Shown: positions 1 through 9,278, counted from the stretch's first letter. The stretch: 64,000 bases of DNA from Candidatus Accumulibacter cognatus (GCA_013414765.1 CP058708.1:2909553-2973552), one strand, 5' to 3'. Numbers and translations are program-made. The notes: generated from the sequence alone by a model not told the origin.

Positions 1-1664
1 GCCACGTCATGCTCGTCCGAGACCCTGGCGAGTTTCGCAGGAATTCGCAGCTTGTTGTTGGCGAAAGTAACTTCGAGGCGATCATGTCGTCCGGCAACAG
101 GTTTCTGTTCACCCAGAGGCGTTTGCGACCAGACGCTTTTTTCGGGATACCAACGGTGTTGGGGAACATTTTCGACGGCGACCAATTCCTTCTTCTGATT
201 CAGCTCGAGTCGCACCCCTGCCGGTAACATCTGGTAGGCTTTCCAGGGTGCAGCCACATGGCGATTGGTCAGAATGAATCCGTTCTCGGTGACAGCAAAT
301 CCGGAACCGGAGTGGCTACCGCCGATCGGCACGCTGTTCTTCTGTGCCTGCGCGGTCAACACAGGCTCCAGGTCGCCTTTCGGTGTCCGCACGTAGGCTG
401 GTTTCCCTTCCCAGGACTGGTGATACAAAGGTTGTCCCGAAGCCAGGTCGATCAGCTTCCAGCTCACTTCGATGTACACCGTCGACCCCGAATACGCTGC
501 GGCAATTTCCTTCGGCGTCATCAGATCCTGCATCGCCTTGACTGTCGACGCAGTCGCTTCCGATTGCGATTTTGCAGCCTGGACCTGGGATGTTGTGGCC
601 TCGATCTTCTTGTCCGTTTCCCGGCCCATGAAGACGAACACCCCAGCCACCACGGCCACCAAGGCTAGCAGGGCAGCCACGATGTTGACCATGGACTTGC
701 GCGACTCCGCCTTGGTCTGGGTAATCAGTCGTTCCACCGTTTCCTTGCCCACCCCGCGCGCACCTGCCGCCGTCGCGGAAGACGCGGCTGTCTCGCCACC
801 GGTGGCAGTAGGCGCCATCGAGGTCATCGTCGCCTCGCGGGTCTGCGCAGGCGGAGCCTGGCGCGGGTCGAACTGGCGTGTCGCCCGGAGGGCATCGGCA
901 GGCGGCGGGTCGAGCAGGAACGTGAGTTCCGGCCCGCCCGCCCCGAACTGAATCAGGTCACCATGGTGCAGAGCGACATTGTCGCGAATGCGCGCACCGT
1001 TGACGAACACGCCATTCCGACTGTTGAGGTCAAGCAGCGTGAAGCCCTTCTGCTGAGCGTCGCGCTTGATCGTCGCATGATTGCGGCTGACCGTATCGTC
1101 ACGCTCGGCGTCGTAGGAGACGCTGGCTGCAGGGTCGCGCCCAAAGGTAATTTCAGTCGTCTGCGTGACCGGGAAGGTCACTTCCTGGTTCGCTTTCGAG
1201 CCGGTCAGGTGTCTGAGCAGCACGCGTTGCGGTCGTACCTCAGCGTTCGCCGCTGGCCCTGGGGCAATTTCACGAGTAGGTGCCGCTTGCCTGAGATCGA
1301 TCTGGCGCGTCGCCTTTGGAGTAAGTGCCGGTGGCGGGTCCATCTGGAAGCTAAATTCCGGACCCCCGGTACCGAGCTGCACGATGTCCCCATGATGGAG
1401 CGGCGTGCTACCGGCGATCCTTGACTGATTGACGAAGACACCGTTACGGCTACCGAGATCAGTGAGGATGAAAACCTTGCTCTGTGTAGGATCACGAGTG
1501 ATCCGGGCATGGTTGCGGCTGACGGCATCGTCCCGTTCCATGTCATAAGCGACGGTCGATCCGGCATCTCGTCCAAGCGAGATCTCCGGTACCTGATCAA
1601 TGGGAAAACTGATCTCCTGATTTGCTTTGGAGCCCGAAAGGTGTTTGATGACGATACGTTCCAT
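1..1664 (-). CDS. Tandem FHA-domain, membrane-anchored trypsin-like serine protease (partial, C-terminus off window)
   Basis: I read this frame open from an ATG at 1664 to the window edge, 554 codons without a stop. Residues 1-110 and 145-255 are two similar FHA domains, each with GRD, SRNHA and SRNGVFVN motifs, the phosphothreonine-binding signature. After a Pro/Ala/Thr-rich linker comes one membrane helix at about 325-347. The region beyond it carries SGSGFAVTENGFILTNRHV, the catalytic-His block of S1C/DegP-like proteases (His469). The catalytic Asp and Ser would lie off the window. The FHA domains should be cytoplasmic and the protease periplasmic. AGGAAGG stands 8 nt before the ATG. Inference: a phosphorylation-responsive transmembrane protease, possibly linked to Ser/Thr kinase signalling or type VI secretion. 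The partner is unknown. Confidence 0.85.
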   Translation of the reverse strand, partial: MERIVIKHLSGSKANQEISFPIDQVPEISLGRDAGSTVAYDMERDDAVSRNHARITRDPTQSKVFILTDLGSRNGVFVNQSRIAGSTPLHHGDIVQLGTGGPEFSFQMDPPPALTPKATRQIDLRQAAPTREIAPGPAANAEVRPQRVLLRHLTGSKANQEVTFPVTQTTEITFGRDPAASVSYDAERDDTVSRNHATIKRDAQQKGFTLLDLNSRNGVFVNGARIRDNVALHHGDLIQFGAGGPELTFLLDPPPADALRATRQFDPRQAPPAQTREATMTSMAPTATGGETAASSATAAGARGVGKETVERLITQTKAESRKSMVNIVAALLALVAVVAGVFVFMGRETDKKIEATTSQVQAAKSQSEATASTVKAMQDLMTPKEIAAAYSGSTVYIEVSWKLIDLASGQPLYHQSWEGKPAYVRTPKGDLEPVLTAQAQKNSVPIGGSHSGSGFAVTENGFILTNRHVAAPWKAYQMLPAGVRLELNQKKELVAVENVPQHRWYPEKSVWSQTPLGEQKPVAGRHDRLEVTFANNKLRIPAKLARVSDEHDV

Positions 1665-1951
1665 CCGACCATCCTTCCTGTCAATGTCACTCGATTTCAT
1701 TGATGACCATAGATCACCCTGTATCCCAGTCTACCTCAAGGCCCATTGACGTTCAATCCTGCACATGCCCATACCAGACATGGTTCCCAACCACGCTGGA
1801 TGGAGAATCCAGGCATCCACGTCAATGACATTGACACAAGTTGTCTGTGCGGCCCGCCTTGTGAAGAATTCTTCCCGGGGCTCCGCTATACTGTGCTTGC
1901 TGAGCTGATCTGTTGTCAGTGCTCGATGAAAGTGAAAGGGAAATCATCATC
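1665..1951. other. Divergent intergenic region
   Basis: This gap separates the FHA-protease gene from the lipoprotein gene, so both promoters should lie here. A TATACT hexamer at 1887-1892 could be the -10 box of the rightward gene, but no convincing -35 is spaced correctly. I see no RNA gene or repeat. Confidence 0.4.
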
Positions 1952-2431
1952 ATGAACAAGAGAACACACATCTTTGGCCGGCGAACCAGCATGGGACTGG
2001 TGGTGGCAACATACATTATTTCCGCCTGTTACGTGGTGCCCACGACGGGGACTGACGGCACGGTTCAATATAGTCATTACCCTTTGCCTCCCGCAGGAAC
2101 GCCGCTGCCGGTGCCGGCAGGTGCCACGCCAGCGACGCTCACGGTCAGGCTGTATCCAAGCAATGAACAAGCGACCCACACCGGCGTCGTTAGCGGCAGT
2201 GTTACCAACATGATGACCGGCAAAGGCCGCTTCGTGGTCAACTATCTTGGTGAAGTACTGAGCGGGGAAGCAACACGCGTCTCGAACGAAGAAAAGCGCG
2301 GCGTCGCGAGCGCCTACAGTTCGGGTGGCATGTACATGTCCTGCGAGTACCAGATGAACACGCCTCATCAGGGTGCGGGGACTTGCTCGTTCGCCAACGG
2401 CGCCAAATATCAGATGCACATTGGCAACTGA
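1952..2431 (+). CDS. Small predicted lipoprotein of unknown function
   Basis: 159 residues from the ATG at 1952, preceded by AAGGGAA. An upstream in-frame ATG at 1913 lacks these features, so I prefer the internal start. The N-terminus MNKRTHIFGRR is basic, then hydrophobic and ends in IISAC, a lipobox that predicts lipidation at Cys26. The mature part has no domain I recognise. It contains a Pro-rich stretch, then beta-like segments with a CEYQMN...CSFANGAKYQMHIG ending, as in small envelope proteins that display a conserved beta fold. It is divergent from the FHA-protease gene. Function not assigned. Confidence 0.7.
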   Translation: MNKRTHIFGRRTSMGLVVATYIISACYVVPTTGTDGTVQYSHYPLPPAGTPLPVPAGATPATLTVRLYPSNEQATHTGVVSGSVTNMMTGKGRFVVNYLGEVLSGEATRVSNEEKRGVASAYSSGGMYMSCEYQMNTPHQGAGTCSFANGAKYQMHIGN

Positions 2432-2546
2432 AACAAGGCACCGCCAGTGATCCGTGATGGGCGAACACACTCTCAAGATTTCGAGCGAGCATCCGTTTCT
2501 GAGGGTATTACCCCACTTCACCGACAGTACTGACGGAGCAAGCACA

Positions 2547-3281
2547 ATGTTCAAGCATGACCACTCATCCCTTGTGCATTCTTCCCGGCGCGCATCCCGT
2601 CGCTTTCACAGGCGCCCAACTCTTCCAGCCCTGGCGTCGGCACAGCCGCCCGGGTGCCTGCCGGCAGCTTCCGGCCGCGCGCAACACGCGCACGTTCGCC
2701 GTTTCGATACGCGCAAACCCGAAGCCACTGCACTGGAATTACTGGCAGCCGAACTGCGCATCGGTGACCTCGAAAGAGCCTTGAGCGAAGCGCGGGAGGC
2801 GGCCCATACCGACGCGCTGACCGGTGCACTTAACCGCCACGGTTTTGCCGAGGCCTACCAGCGTGAAACTGCGCGCTCACGCCGCAATAACAGCCCATTG
2901 GCGCTGGCGTTGATCGATCTCGATGATTTCAAGCGGCTGAATGACACCCTTGGACATCAGGTGGGCGACGAAGCACTGGTTCATCTGGTCAGGGTGATGC
3001 GCTCGGCGCTACGTCCATCAGACATTCTCTGCCGCTTTGGTGGCGAGGAGTTTGTCGTGCTGCTGCCCGAAACGGCACTCAGCCAGGCGATCAATGCAAT
3101 TGCCCGTTTTCAGCGCCAGCTCGCTGCACAGGCCATCCCGGGCCAGGAAATCGTTCTGACCTTCAGTGCCGGCGTCGTTGTGCAGCAAAGTGGCGAATCG
3201 CTCGAACAGTCGATTCTACGTGCCGACGTGGCGACCTACGCGGCCAAGCGGGCAGGCAAGAATTGCGTCGTCACGGGTTGA
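2547..3281 (+). CDS. GGDEF-domain diguanylate cyclase
   Basis: 244 residues from the ATG at 2547, with GGAG about 10 nt upstream; earlier in-frame starts extend into sequence without protein character. The first 75 residues are basic and low complexity, followed by a short helix (ALELLAAELRIGDLERAL) that may be a coiled coil leading into a single GGDEF domain. Conserved blocks present are DALTGALNRHGF, DLDDFKRLNDTLGH, the active site GGEEF (about 165-169) and ADVATYAAKRAGKN. RPSD five residues before GGEEF fits the RxxD product-inhibition site. It should condense two GTP into cyclic di-GMP. No sensor domain or membrane segment is visible, so the input signal is unknown. Confidence 0.88.
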   Translation: MFKHDHSSLVHSSRRASRRFHRRPTLPALASAQPPGCLPAASGRAQHAHVRRFDTRKPEATALELLAAELRIGDLERALSEAREAAHTDALTGALNRHGFAEAYQRETARSRRNNSPLALALIDLDDFKRLNDTLGHQVGDEALVHLVRVMRSALRPSDILCRFGGEEFVVLLPETALSQAINAIARFQRQLAAQAIPGQEIVLTFSAGVVVQQSGESLEQSILRADVATYAAKRAGKNCVVTG

Positions 3282-3408
3282 ACTGTCCCTGTGTGGAGAC
3301 CCAAGGAATCGGAGACCCGAGCATGCACCGGTGTCAGGGAAAGAGCATGATAGACTGCTCGCCATTCACCACTTGTCCTCCATCCGATTCTTCCATACGG
3401 TCATTGCC

Positions 3409-4884
3409 ATGCGCTATATCTCGACTCGGGGTTACACCGCAAGTTCACTGAGTTCCTCTGGTCACACATTTACCGAGATCCTGCTCGGTGGACTGGCGCC
3501 GGATGGCGGCCTCTATCTGCCCGAGACCTATCCGCAAGTCAGCCGTGATGAACTTGAGCAATGGCGATACCTGTCGTACGCCGAGCTGGCCTACGCCGTG
3601 CTCTCCAGATTCATCGACGATATCCCCGCCGCCGATCTGCAGGCTTTGCTGGCCAGGACCTACACTGCGGGGGTTTACTGCAACGGTCGCAGCAGTGCAC
3701 AGGCGAGCGAGATTACCCCCTTACGCTGGCTCGAAAGGCCGGATTCCGCACGCGCCGAAGGCGGACTGGCGATCCTTGAATTGTCTAACGGTCCAACCCT
3801 GGCTTTCAAGGACATGGCTATGCAGTTGCTCGGCAATCTGTTCGAGTACGTTCTGGCCAGGCAGGGTGAGGAAATCAACATCCTTGGCGCTACCTCGGGC
3901 GATACAGGTTCTTCGGCCGAACACGCGATGCGCGGCAAGAAAGGCATACAGGTATTCATGCTCTCGCCGCACGAGCGGATGAGCGCTTTCCAGCGGGCGC
4001 AGATGTATTCGCTGCACGATGCGAATATCCACAACCTGGCGGTACGCGGCATGTTTGATGATGCCCAGGACATCGTCAAAGCAGTGTCCAATGATCATGC
4101 CTTCAAGGCAAAGTACAAGATCGGAGCGGTCAACTCGATCAACTGGGCACGGGTTGCCGCACAGATCGTCTACTACTTCAAGGGGTACTTCGCAGCAACT
4201 ACCGGCAGCAACGCCCGACAGGTCGCCTTTGCGGTACCCTCAGGCAACTTCGGCAATATCTGCGCTGGCCACATCGCACGCATGATGGGCTTGCCAATCG
4301 GTCGCCTGGTTCTGGCAACCAATGAGAATGATGTTCTTGACGAGTTCTTCCGTACCGGCGTCTATCGCCCGCGGGCTGCCGCCGAAACCTGCGCTACTTC
4401 GAGTCCGTCGATGGACATTTCGAAGGCATCAAACTTCGAACGCTTTGTCTTTGATCTCGTTGGCCGCAACCCGGCCATGGTTCGCCAGTTGTGGTTGGAG
4501 ATCGATGCGGGCCGCAGCTTTGACTTGTCCGGAACGTCATTCTTTGCCAGACTGCCGGAATTCGGTTTTGTTTCCGGGAAAAGCACACACGCTGACCGTC
4601 TGGCAACAATCCGCCGAACCTTCGAAAAGTATGGTCTGATGATCGACACGCACACCGCCGATGGACTCAAGGTCGGCAGTGAGTTACGCACACCTGGAAT
4701 GCCAATGATTGTCCTCGAGACGGCCTTGCCGGTCAAGTTCGAGGAAACCATGGTCGAGGCCCTCGGCCGGAAACCAGAACGGCCCGCCAGCCTGCAGGGT
4801 ATAGAAAACCTGCCACAACGAGTCGCGGTCATGGACGTCAGTGTCGAAGCTGTGAAGCGCTTCATCGAGCAGCATCTGAGCTGA
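3409..4884 (+). CDS. thrC: Threonine synthase
   Basis: 491 residues. PLP enzyme that converts O-phosphohomoserine to threonine and phosphate, the last step of threonine synthesis. The start MRYISTRG is the family's usual N-terminus. The PLP lysine sits in NGPTLAFKDMAMQ and the phosphate loop is GATSGDTGSSAEHA; FAVPSGNFGNICAG is also typical. The long form (about 480-490 residues) matches proteobacterial fungal-type ThrC. There is no clear Shine-Dalgarno sequence. The IS1182-type element begins 6 nt after the stop, so any native terminator has been replaced by the hairpin inside that element. Confidence 0.95.
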   Translation: MRYISTRGYTASSLSSSGHTFTEILLGGLAPDGGLYLPETYPQVSRDELEQWRYLSYAELAYAVLSRFIDDIPAADLQALLARTYTAGVYCNGRSSAQASEITPLRWLERPDSARAEGGLAILELSNGPTLAFKDMAMQLLGNLFEYVLARQGEEINILGATSGDTGSSAEHAMRGKKGIQVFMLSPHERMSAFQRAQMYSLHDANIHNLAVRGMFDDAQDIVKAVSNDHAFKAKYKIGAVNSINWARVAAQIVYYFKGYFAATTGSNARQVAFAVPSGNFGNICAGHIARMMGLPIGRLVLATNENDVLDEFFRTGVYRPRAAAETCATSSPSMDISKASNFERFVFDLVGRNPAMVRQLWLEIDAGRSFDLSGTSFFARLPEFGFVSGKSTHADRLATIRRTFEKYGLMIDTHTADGLKVGSELRTPGMPMIVLETALPVKFEETMVEALGRKPERPASLQGIENLPQRVAVMDVSVEAVKRFIEQHLS

Positions 4885-4947
4885 TCCTGGCTAGCAGCCT
4901 GTCGGACTTGGAGCCCGGGAAACCGACAAATTTTACTTTTCGGCATG

Positions 4948-4983
4948 AAAAAGGCCGGAATTTGTCGATTTTCCGGCCTTTTT
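4948..4983. terminator. Strong bidirectional intrinsic terminator inside the IS1182-type element
   Basis: A perfect 13-bp stem (AAAAAGGCCGGAA / TTCCGGCCTTTTT) with a 10-nt loop. The stem is GC-rich at its core, and the A and T runs at its base give a U-tract in both directions. It lies just downstream of the minus-strand transposase stop and 60 nt after thrC, so it can end transcription of both. Confidence 0.8.
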
Positions 4984-5004
4984 GAGGTTTTTCCTCGTTT
5001 TTCT

Positions 5005-6363
5005 CTACTGCGGGCGCAACTTGGCCATGCGCTTCAAATTCCACGCCAGGCAGACCAGCGTCCATTCCCCGGTGACCTTCTGCCAACCCCGCAAGGAAAA
5101 CTGGCGAAAGCCCATGACCGACTTGATGATGCCGAAGACCGGCTCGACGGTCTGCTTGCGCAACGCATAGAGCGCTCGCCCCGCTTGGGTCTTCAAGCGA
5201 TGCGACAGGGCTTGTACGGGGGTCGCGTTCTCCGGCAGCGCTGCCGGTTCGCTGTGTCGCTCCCGCCAGTCCGGGTGGTGCTCGTCGCGAGCCGGCGCGA
5301 TCATCGGATCAATGCCGGCCGCCGCGCACGCGTTGACGTTCTTCTCGCTGCAGAAGCCGCTGTCGGCGATCAGCGTTTCGACAGTCCCCAGAACCTCGGC
5401 TTGTGCCTTGAGCGTCGCCAGCATCGGCTCGACCTGCTCCTTGTCATTGGGGGCTTGCGTTACGCCGACCGCCACGACCAGCATCGTCGCTGCATCAACC
5501 CCAGCCTGCGCGTTGTACGCCTGTTCGAAGCCGCCACCGGCCACCGGCATGATCCGCGATTCTTCGTCGGTCAGGTTGATCTGGTCGCTGTCCCGCGCTC
5601 CCGGCTTGGGCGCCTTCGGCGGCCTGCCGCCGGTTTTCTTGCCCGTGACTTCTTCCTTGGCCTTACGCCGGGCCATCTTCTCGTCGTACTCGGCTTTCTC
5701 TCGCTGATAGCGCTCCTCGGCCCGAGCAGCAATCTTCCCCTTGGCCGCCGCCATCGCCGCTAGCCGGTCTTCGCGAGGCTTGATTTCTTCGGGGAGGCTC
5801 ACCCCGTCCGGAACGTCCGCCTGGTCGGCCTGCTCCGCCAGGGCGAAGAGCTCCTGTACCTCGGCCTTGAGCTGCGCTTCCAGCTTTTCGAGGTGTCCAT
5901 GCGAGAGCGCGCTGTGCCTCGAAGCGTTCGCTTCGATCTTCGTCCCATCAAGACAAACGGTCCCCAGCTTCAGCAGCTTCATTTCCTTGGCCATCTCCAG
6001 GACCTGTACAAACAGGTCGCTCAGTTCGTCAAGAAAACGCCTCCGGAACGTCGCCAAGCTGTCGTGATCCGGATGGCTGCCCGCCGCAATGTAGCGAAAC
6101 GCCACCGAGTCGTAGGTCGCCCGCTCCAGCTTGCGGCTCGAGAAGATTCCCGTGCTGTAGCCATAGACCATAATCGACAGCAGGGTCGCCGGATGGTACG
6201 CCTTCGATCCGCGCCCAGCGTACTGCCGGGTCAGGTTCGACAGGTCGAGTTGGTCCACCACCTCCACGATGAACCGGGCCAAGTGATCTTGGCTCAGCCA
6301 ATCGTCAACTGACGGGGGCAGCAGGTGGTCTGTCTTGCGGTCGGTGACAATGAATTGGGACAT
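5005..6363 (-). CDS. IS1182-family transposase
   Basis: 452 residues, full length. DDE transposase: the N-terminal helical domain (SVDDWLSQDHLARF, YHPATLLSIMVYGYSTGIFSSRKLE) is typical of the family. The catalytic acids are likely in VCLDGTKIEANAS, LIADSGFCSEKN and KQTVEPVFGIIKSVMGFRQF. A charged helical insertion (about 160-240) separates the first two. The reading frame is uninterrupted, so the element may still be active. Confidence 0.92.
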   Translation of the reverse strand: MSQFIVTDRKTDHLLPPSVDDWLSQDHLARFIVEVVDQLDLSNLTRQYAGRGSKAYHPATLLSIMVYGYSTGIFSSRKLERATYDSVAFRYIAAGSHPDHDSLATFRRRFLDELSDLFVQVLEMAKEMKLLKLGTVCLDGTKIEANASRHSALSHGHLEKLEAQLKAEVQELFALAEQADQADVPDGVSLPEEIKPREDRLAAMAAAKGKIAARAEERYQREKAEYDEKMARRKAKEEVTGKKTGGRPPKAPKPGARDSDQINLTDEESRIMPVAGGGFEQAYNAQAGVDAATMLVVAVGVTQAPNDKEQVEPMLATLKAQAEVLGTVETLIADSGFCSEKNVNACAAAGIDPMIAPARDEHHPDWRERHSEPAALPENATPVQALSHRLKTQAGRALYALRKQTVEPVFGIIKSVMGFRQFSLRGWQKVTGEWTLVCLAWNLKRMAKLRPQ

Positions 6364-6438
6364 GCCGAACCCCGGTTGCGCTAATCCATATCATTTTAGC
6401 ATATTTGGCGGCGAGCGGGCCCAAAGGCCGACAGGCTG

Positions 6439-6576
6439 CTAGAGATAGATGACGGCTGGAAAGACGGCGACCGCGAGCACCAAGACCAGCCATTCGAGAT
6501 TATGTCGCGCCAGGAATCCCGTGAAGTGCATGATCAGAATTGAAATCGCCAACACGTAAAACAGCGCAAATAGCAT
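6439..6576 (-). CDS. Small two-helix membrane protein, C-terminus possibly cut by the IS
   Basis: 45 residues from the ATG at 6576 with an excellent AGAGGGGGG ribosome site upstream. The protein is almost all hydrophobic: helix 1 MLFALFYVLAISILIMHF, a short GFLARHNLEW turn, and helix 2 LVLVLAVAVFPAVIYL. The TAG stop (6441-6439) is part of the CTAG at the right end of the IS1182-type element, so the native C-terminus may have been lost or replaced. I do not recognise the family. It is too short for ordinary gene callers, but the ribosome site and composition argue that it is real. Confidence 0.6.
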   Translation of the reverse strand: MLFALFYVLAISILIMHFTGFLARHNLEWLVLVLAVAVFPAVIYL

Positions 6577-6748
6577 CGAACCACCCCCCTCTTGTTATTT
6601 CGCGCAGACCACAATGCCCAGCCTGCTGCGTATCGCTCGGGCCAGATTATATTACTGCCTTGCTCGGAATTCCCGTCAGCGATCGCGCGGCCGAATAACC
6701 GCTGCCTCAGGACAAGACCGCTCACGCTGTGCAGACGAATGACCCCTG

Positions 6749-6833
6749 ACGGTCATGATTTTGCCAGACACTCCCGATCATGAAAGTCATGACCGTTTGC
6801 CTCTCCCGGAAGGGAGATTCGTGAGTCGCTGAC
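6749..6833. repeat. Dispersed intergenic repeat, family B, copy 1
   Basis: From ACGGTCAT to GAGTCGCTGAC. It matches 16914-17016 with scattered differences, sharing CCCGATC, AAGTCATG, CTCTCCC and GGAGATTC-GAGTCGCTGAC. Its 3' tail resembles 56882-56911. It has no coding potential. 6577-6748 holds no gene that I can support. Confidence 0.6.
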
Positions 6834-6840
6834 TTCCACA

Positions 6841-7698
6841 TCAAGCCTGGAAACGCATCGACAGATCAAGGGCGCGGACATCCTTGGTCAGGCTACCAAT
6901 CGAAATGCGGTCCACTCCGGTCTCGGCAATGGCACGCACACTTTCCTGGCTGACGTTGCCCGATGCCTCGAGAACGGCACGACCGGCAGCAATCGCGACG
7001 GCTTCGCGCATCTCGTCAAGCCCCATGTTGTCGAGCAGGATCATTTCCGCACCGGCATCCAGAGCCTGCCTCAATTCGGCCAGGGTTTCGACTTCGATCT
7101 GAACGAACTGGCAGCGACCTGCCGCGTTCTCGGCAACCTGTTGTGCGGCAGCCAGGGCTGCGGCGATGCTGCCGGCAGCTAGAATGTGGTTTTCCTTGAT
7201 CAGAATCCCGTCATAGAGGCCAAGGCGGTGATTGCCACCACCACCGCATCTGACCGCGTACTTTTGTGCTAGGCGCAGACCGGGGATCGTTTTGCGCGTA
7301 TCGACCACCTGCGCCCGCGTACCAACAACCAGGTCGGCGTACTGCCTGGCTTTACTGGCAACCCCGGAAAGCAGTTGCAGGAAATTGAGCGCACTGCGCT
7401 CGCCGGTGAGCAGGGCGCGTGCCGGCCCTTCGATTTCGCAGAGCAGTTGACCCGGGCTGATGCGTTGGCCATCATCAGCCTTCCAGACAATGGTGATTGC
7501 CGCATCGATCCGGGTGAAGCAGCGCTCGAACCAGGCGGTCCCGCAAAGAATGGCTTGTTCACGGGCAATCACGGTGGCGCGCCGGATTTCGCTTGCGGGA
7601 ACCAGTTGCGCGGTCAGATCGCCGCTCCCGACATCCTCGCTGATCGCGGCCGCGACGTTGCGCTCGATTTCCGTATCCAGCATGGCTGCAAAGGTCAT
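6841..7698 (-). CDS. nadC: Nicotinate-nucleotide pyrophosphorylase (quinolinate phosphoribosyltransferase)
   Basis: 285 residues, the normal length. It makes nicotinate mononucleotide from quinolinate and PRPP, releasing CO2 and pyrophosphate, in de novo NAD synthesis. Family blocks visible: SEDVGSGDLTA, GERSALNFLQLLSGVAS, DTRKTIPGLRLAQKYAVRCGGGGNHR split by conserved basic residues, GLYDGILIKENH, EVETLAEL and LLDNM, ending with ASGNVS and GVDRISIGSLT. It is transcribed away from the downstream FMN enzyme gene. nadA and nadB are not in the window. Confidence 0.96.
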   Translation of the reverse strand: MTFAAMLDTEIERNVAAAISEDVGSGDLTAQLVPASEIRRATVIAREQAILCGTAWFERCFTRIDAAITIVWKADDGQRISPGQLLCEIEGPARALLTGERSALNFLQLLSGVASKARQYADLVVGTRAQVVDTRKTIPGLRLAQKYAVRCGGGGNHRLGLYDGILIKENHILAAGSIAAALAAAQQVAENAAGRCQFVQIEVETLAELRQALDAGAEMILLDNMGLDEMREAVAIAAGRAVLEASGNVSQESVRAIAETGVDRISIGSLTKDVRALDLSMRFQA

Positions 7699-7757
7699 GA
7701 CAATTCCCGTACACTAAGAGCTGATTTGACCGATTCTACCATCTAAGGGAAACGGAT

Positions 7758-9278
7758 ATGCTTGACCTGTTGCTTGTTGGCCTGGGAGTGATGCTTGCCC
7801 TTGCATTAGTTGGCGGCCTGGTTTACCTCTATGTCCAGGACGTCAGGCAGGAAAAGCATGCCGTGTTGCGGAATTTTCCGCTGGTCGGTCATCTGCGCTA
7901 CTTTTTCGAGACTCTCGGCGAATATTTCCGGCAGTATTTTTTTCTCGGCGACCGAGACGAGATGCCCTTTGATCGGGCGACTCGCAGCTGGGTCTACCGC
8001 ATGGCCAAGAACGAAGGTGGAATTATCGGCTTCGGCTCGACTTACCGGATTCATACACCCGGCGCTCTGATTTTCGTCAATGCTCCGTTCCCCGTTCTCG
8101 ATGAGGAGAAACAAGCAACACCAGCGTTGGCGATTGGTGAAGACTATTGCCGGACCCCTTTTATCGGCCGCTCGCTGGTGAACATCAGCGCCATGAGTTT
8201 TGGCGCCATCTCTCAACCTGCCGTCCGCGCGCTTTCCCACGGTGCAGCGGCAGCCGGCTGTTGGCTGGACACCGGCGAAGGGGGGCTTTCTCCGTATCAC
8301 CTGGAGGGTGGTTGTGACATCATCTTTCAGATCGGCACGGCCAAGTATGGCGTTCGTGACGGCAACGGCGAGCTGTCCGACGAGCGTCTGCGCGAACTCG
8401 CCGCACAAGCGAGCGTGCGCGCTTTCGAGATCAAGCTCTCGCAGGGAGCCAAGCCGGGCAAGGGCGGAGTTTTGCCGGGCAACAAGGTGACGCCCGAGAT
8501 CGCGCGCATCCGCGGCATCAGCGAAGGACGCGATTCACTGAGCCCGAACCGCCACCGCGATATCGCCAACATCGACGAACTGCTCGATCAGGTCGAGCAT
8601 GTCCGGGCCATTACCGGCAAGCCAGTGGGTGTCAAGACCGCCATCGGAGGAGAGCGCTTCATCAAGGAACTCACGGCAGCGGTTGCGCACCGTGGTCTAC
8701 AGGCAGCGCCCGACTTTCTGACCATAGACGGAGGCGAGGGCGGCAGTGGTGCCGCACCACAGGCGCTGGCCGATCACATGGCGCTGTCGATTGACGAAGC
8801 CTTGCCACTGGTTGTCGACGCATTGCTGGCCAACGGCCTCAGGGAACGGATTCGGATCATCGCTGCCGGCCAACTGGTGACGCCGGCCCGTGTCGCCTGG
8901 GCGCTGGCGACAGGCGCCGATTTCATCAATACCGCGCGTGGCTTCATGTTCTCGCTGGGCTGCATCCAGGCCCTGCGCTGCCACACCAATACCTGTCCGA
9001 CCGGCGTCACCACGCACGATCCGCGCCTGCAGCGCGGCCTGGTCGTCGAGGACAAAGCGACGCGGGTGGCGTCCTACTGTCGGAACATGAACAAGGAAAT
9101 CGAGATGATCGCTCACTCCTGCGGCCTGCGCCATGCCCGCGAGCTTCACCGCGAGCATGTACGCATCGTGCAGCCCTCCGGACAGAGCATCGCACTCGAC
9201 AGACTCCATCCCTATCCGGGCACGTCTCCCCGAAATCAGTCAGCCGCCGCGACGATGGCCAGCAGGTCTTCGCCGTAG
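7758..9278 (+). CDS. FMN-binding glutamate-synthase-family protein (GltB2 domain, membrane-anchored)
   Basis: 506 residues. An N-terminal hydrophobic helix ([25 protein letters not shown]) anchors a glutamate-synthase FMN domain. Conserved features are [32 protein letters not shown], the nucleotide-contact region [22 protein letters not shown], and [16 protein letters not shown], whose cysteines fit a 3Fe-4S site. It lacks the amidotransferase and GXGXG domains of full GltB, so it is the stand-alone class whose substrate is not established. The ribosome site is AAGGGAAACGG. The 3' end overlaps recQ convergently by 43 bp. Confidence 0.88.
   Translation: MLDLLLVGLGVMLALALVGGLVYLYVQDVRQEKHAVLRNFPLVGHLRYFFETLGEYFRQYFFLGDRDEMPFDRATRSWVYRMAKNEGGIIGFGSTYRIHTPGALIFVNAPFPVLDEEKQATPALAIGEDYCRTPFIGRSLVNISAMSFGAISQPAVRALSHGAAAAGCWLDTGEGGLSPYHLEGGCDIIFQIGTAKYGVRDGNGELSDERLRELAAQASVRAFEIKLSQGAKPGKGGVLPGNKVTPEIARIRGISEGRDSLSPNRHRDIANIDELLDQVEHVRAITGKPVGVKTAIGGERFIKELTAAVAHRGLQAAPDFLTIDGGEGGSGAAPQALADHMALSIDEALPLVVDALLANGLRERIRIIAAGQLVTPARVAWALATGADFINTARGFMFSLGCIQALRCHTNTCPTGVTTHDPRLQRGLVVEDKATRVASYCRNMNKEIEMIAHSCGLRHARELHREHVRIVQPSGQSIALDRLHPYPGTSPRNQSAAATMASRSSP

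Larger units (their letters stand above)
4891..6442. mobile_element. IS1182-type insertion sequence
   Basis: About 1552 bp with a single transposase gene. The ends are inverted repeats: CTAGCAGCCTGTCGG at 4891-4905, mirrored by CCGACAGGCTGCTAG at 6428-6442, with partial similarity continuing inwards. CTAG is palindromic, so I cannot tell whether it is the tip of the repeat or a duplicated 4-bp target. The element lies between thrC and a minus-strand small gene whose stop codon it supplies. Its transposase is intact. Confidence 0.85.

Noticed and set aside
963-1703. Several plus-strand frames of 64-161 residues
   Set aside because: All are shadows of the minus-strand FHA-protease gene, whose frame is continuous with conserved motifs.
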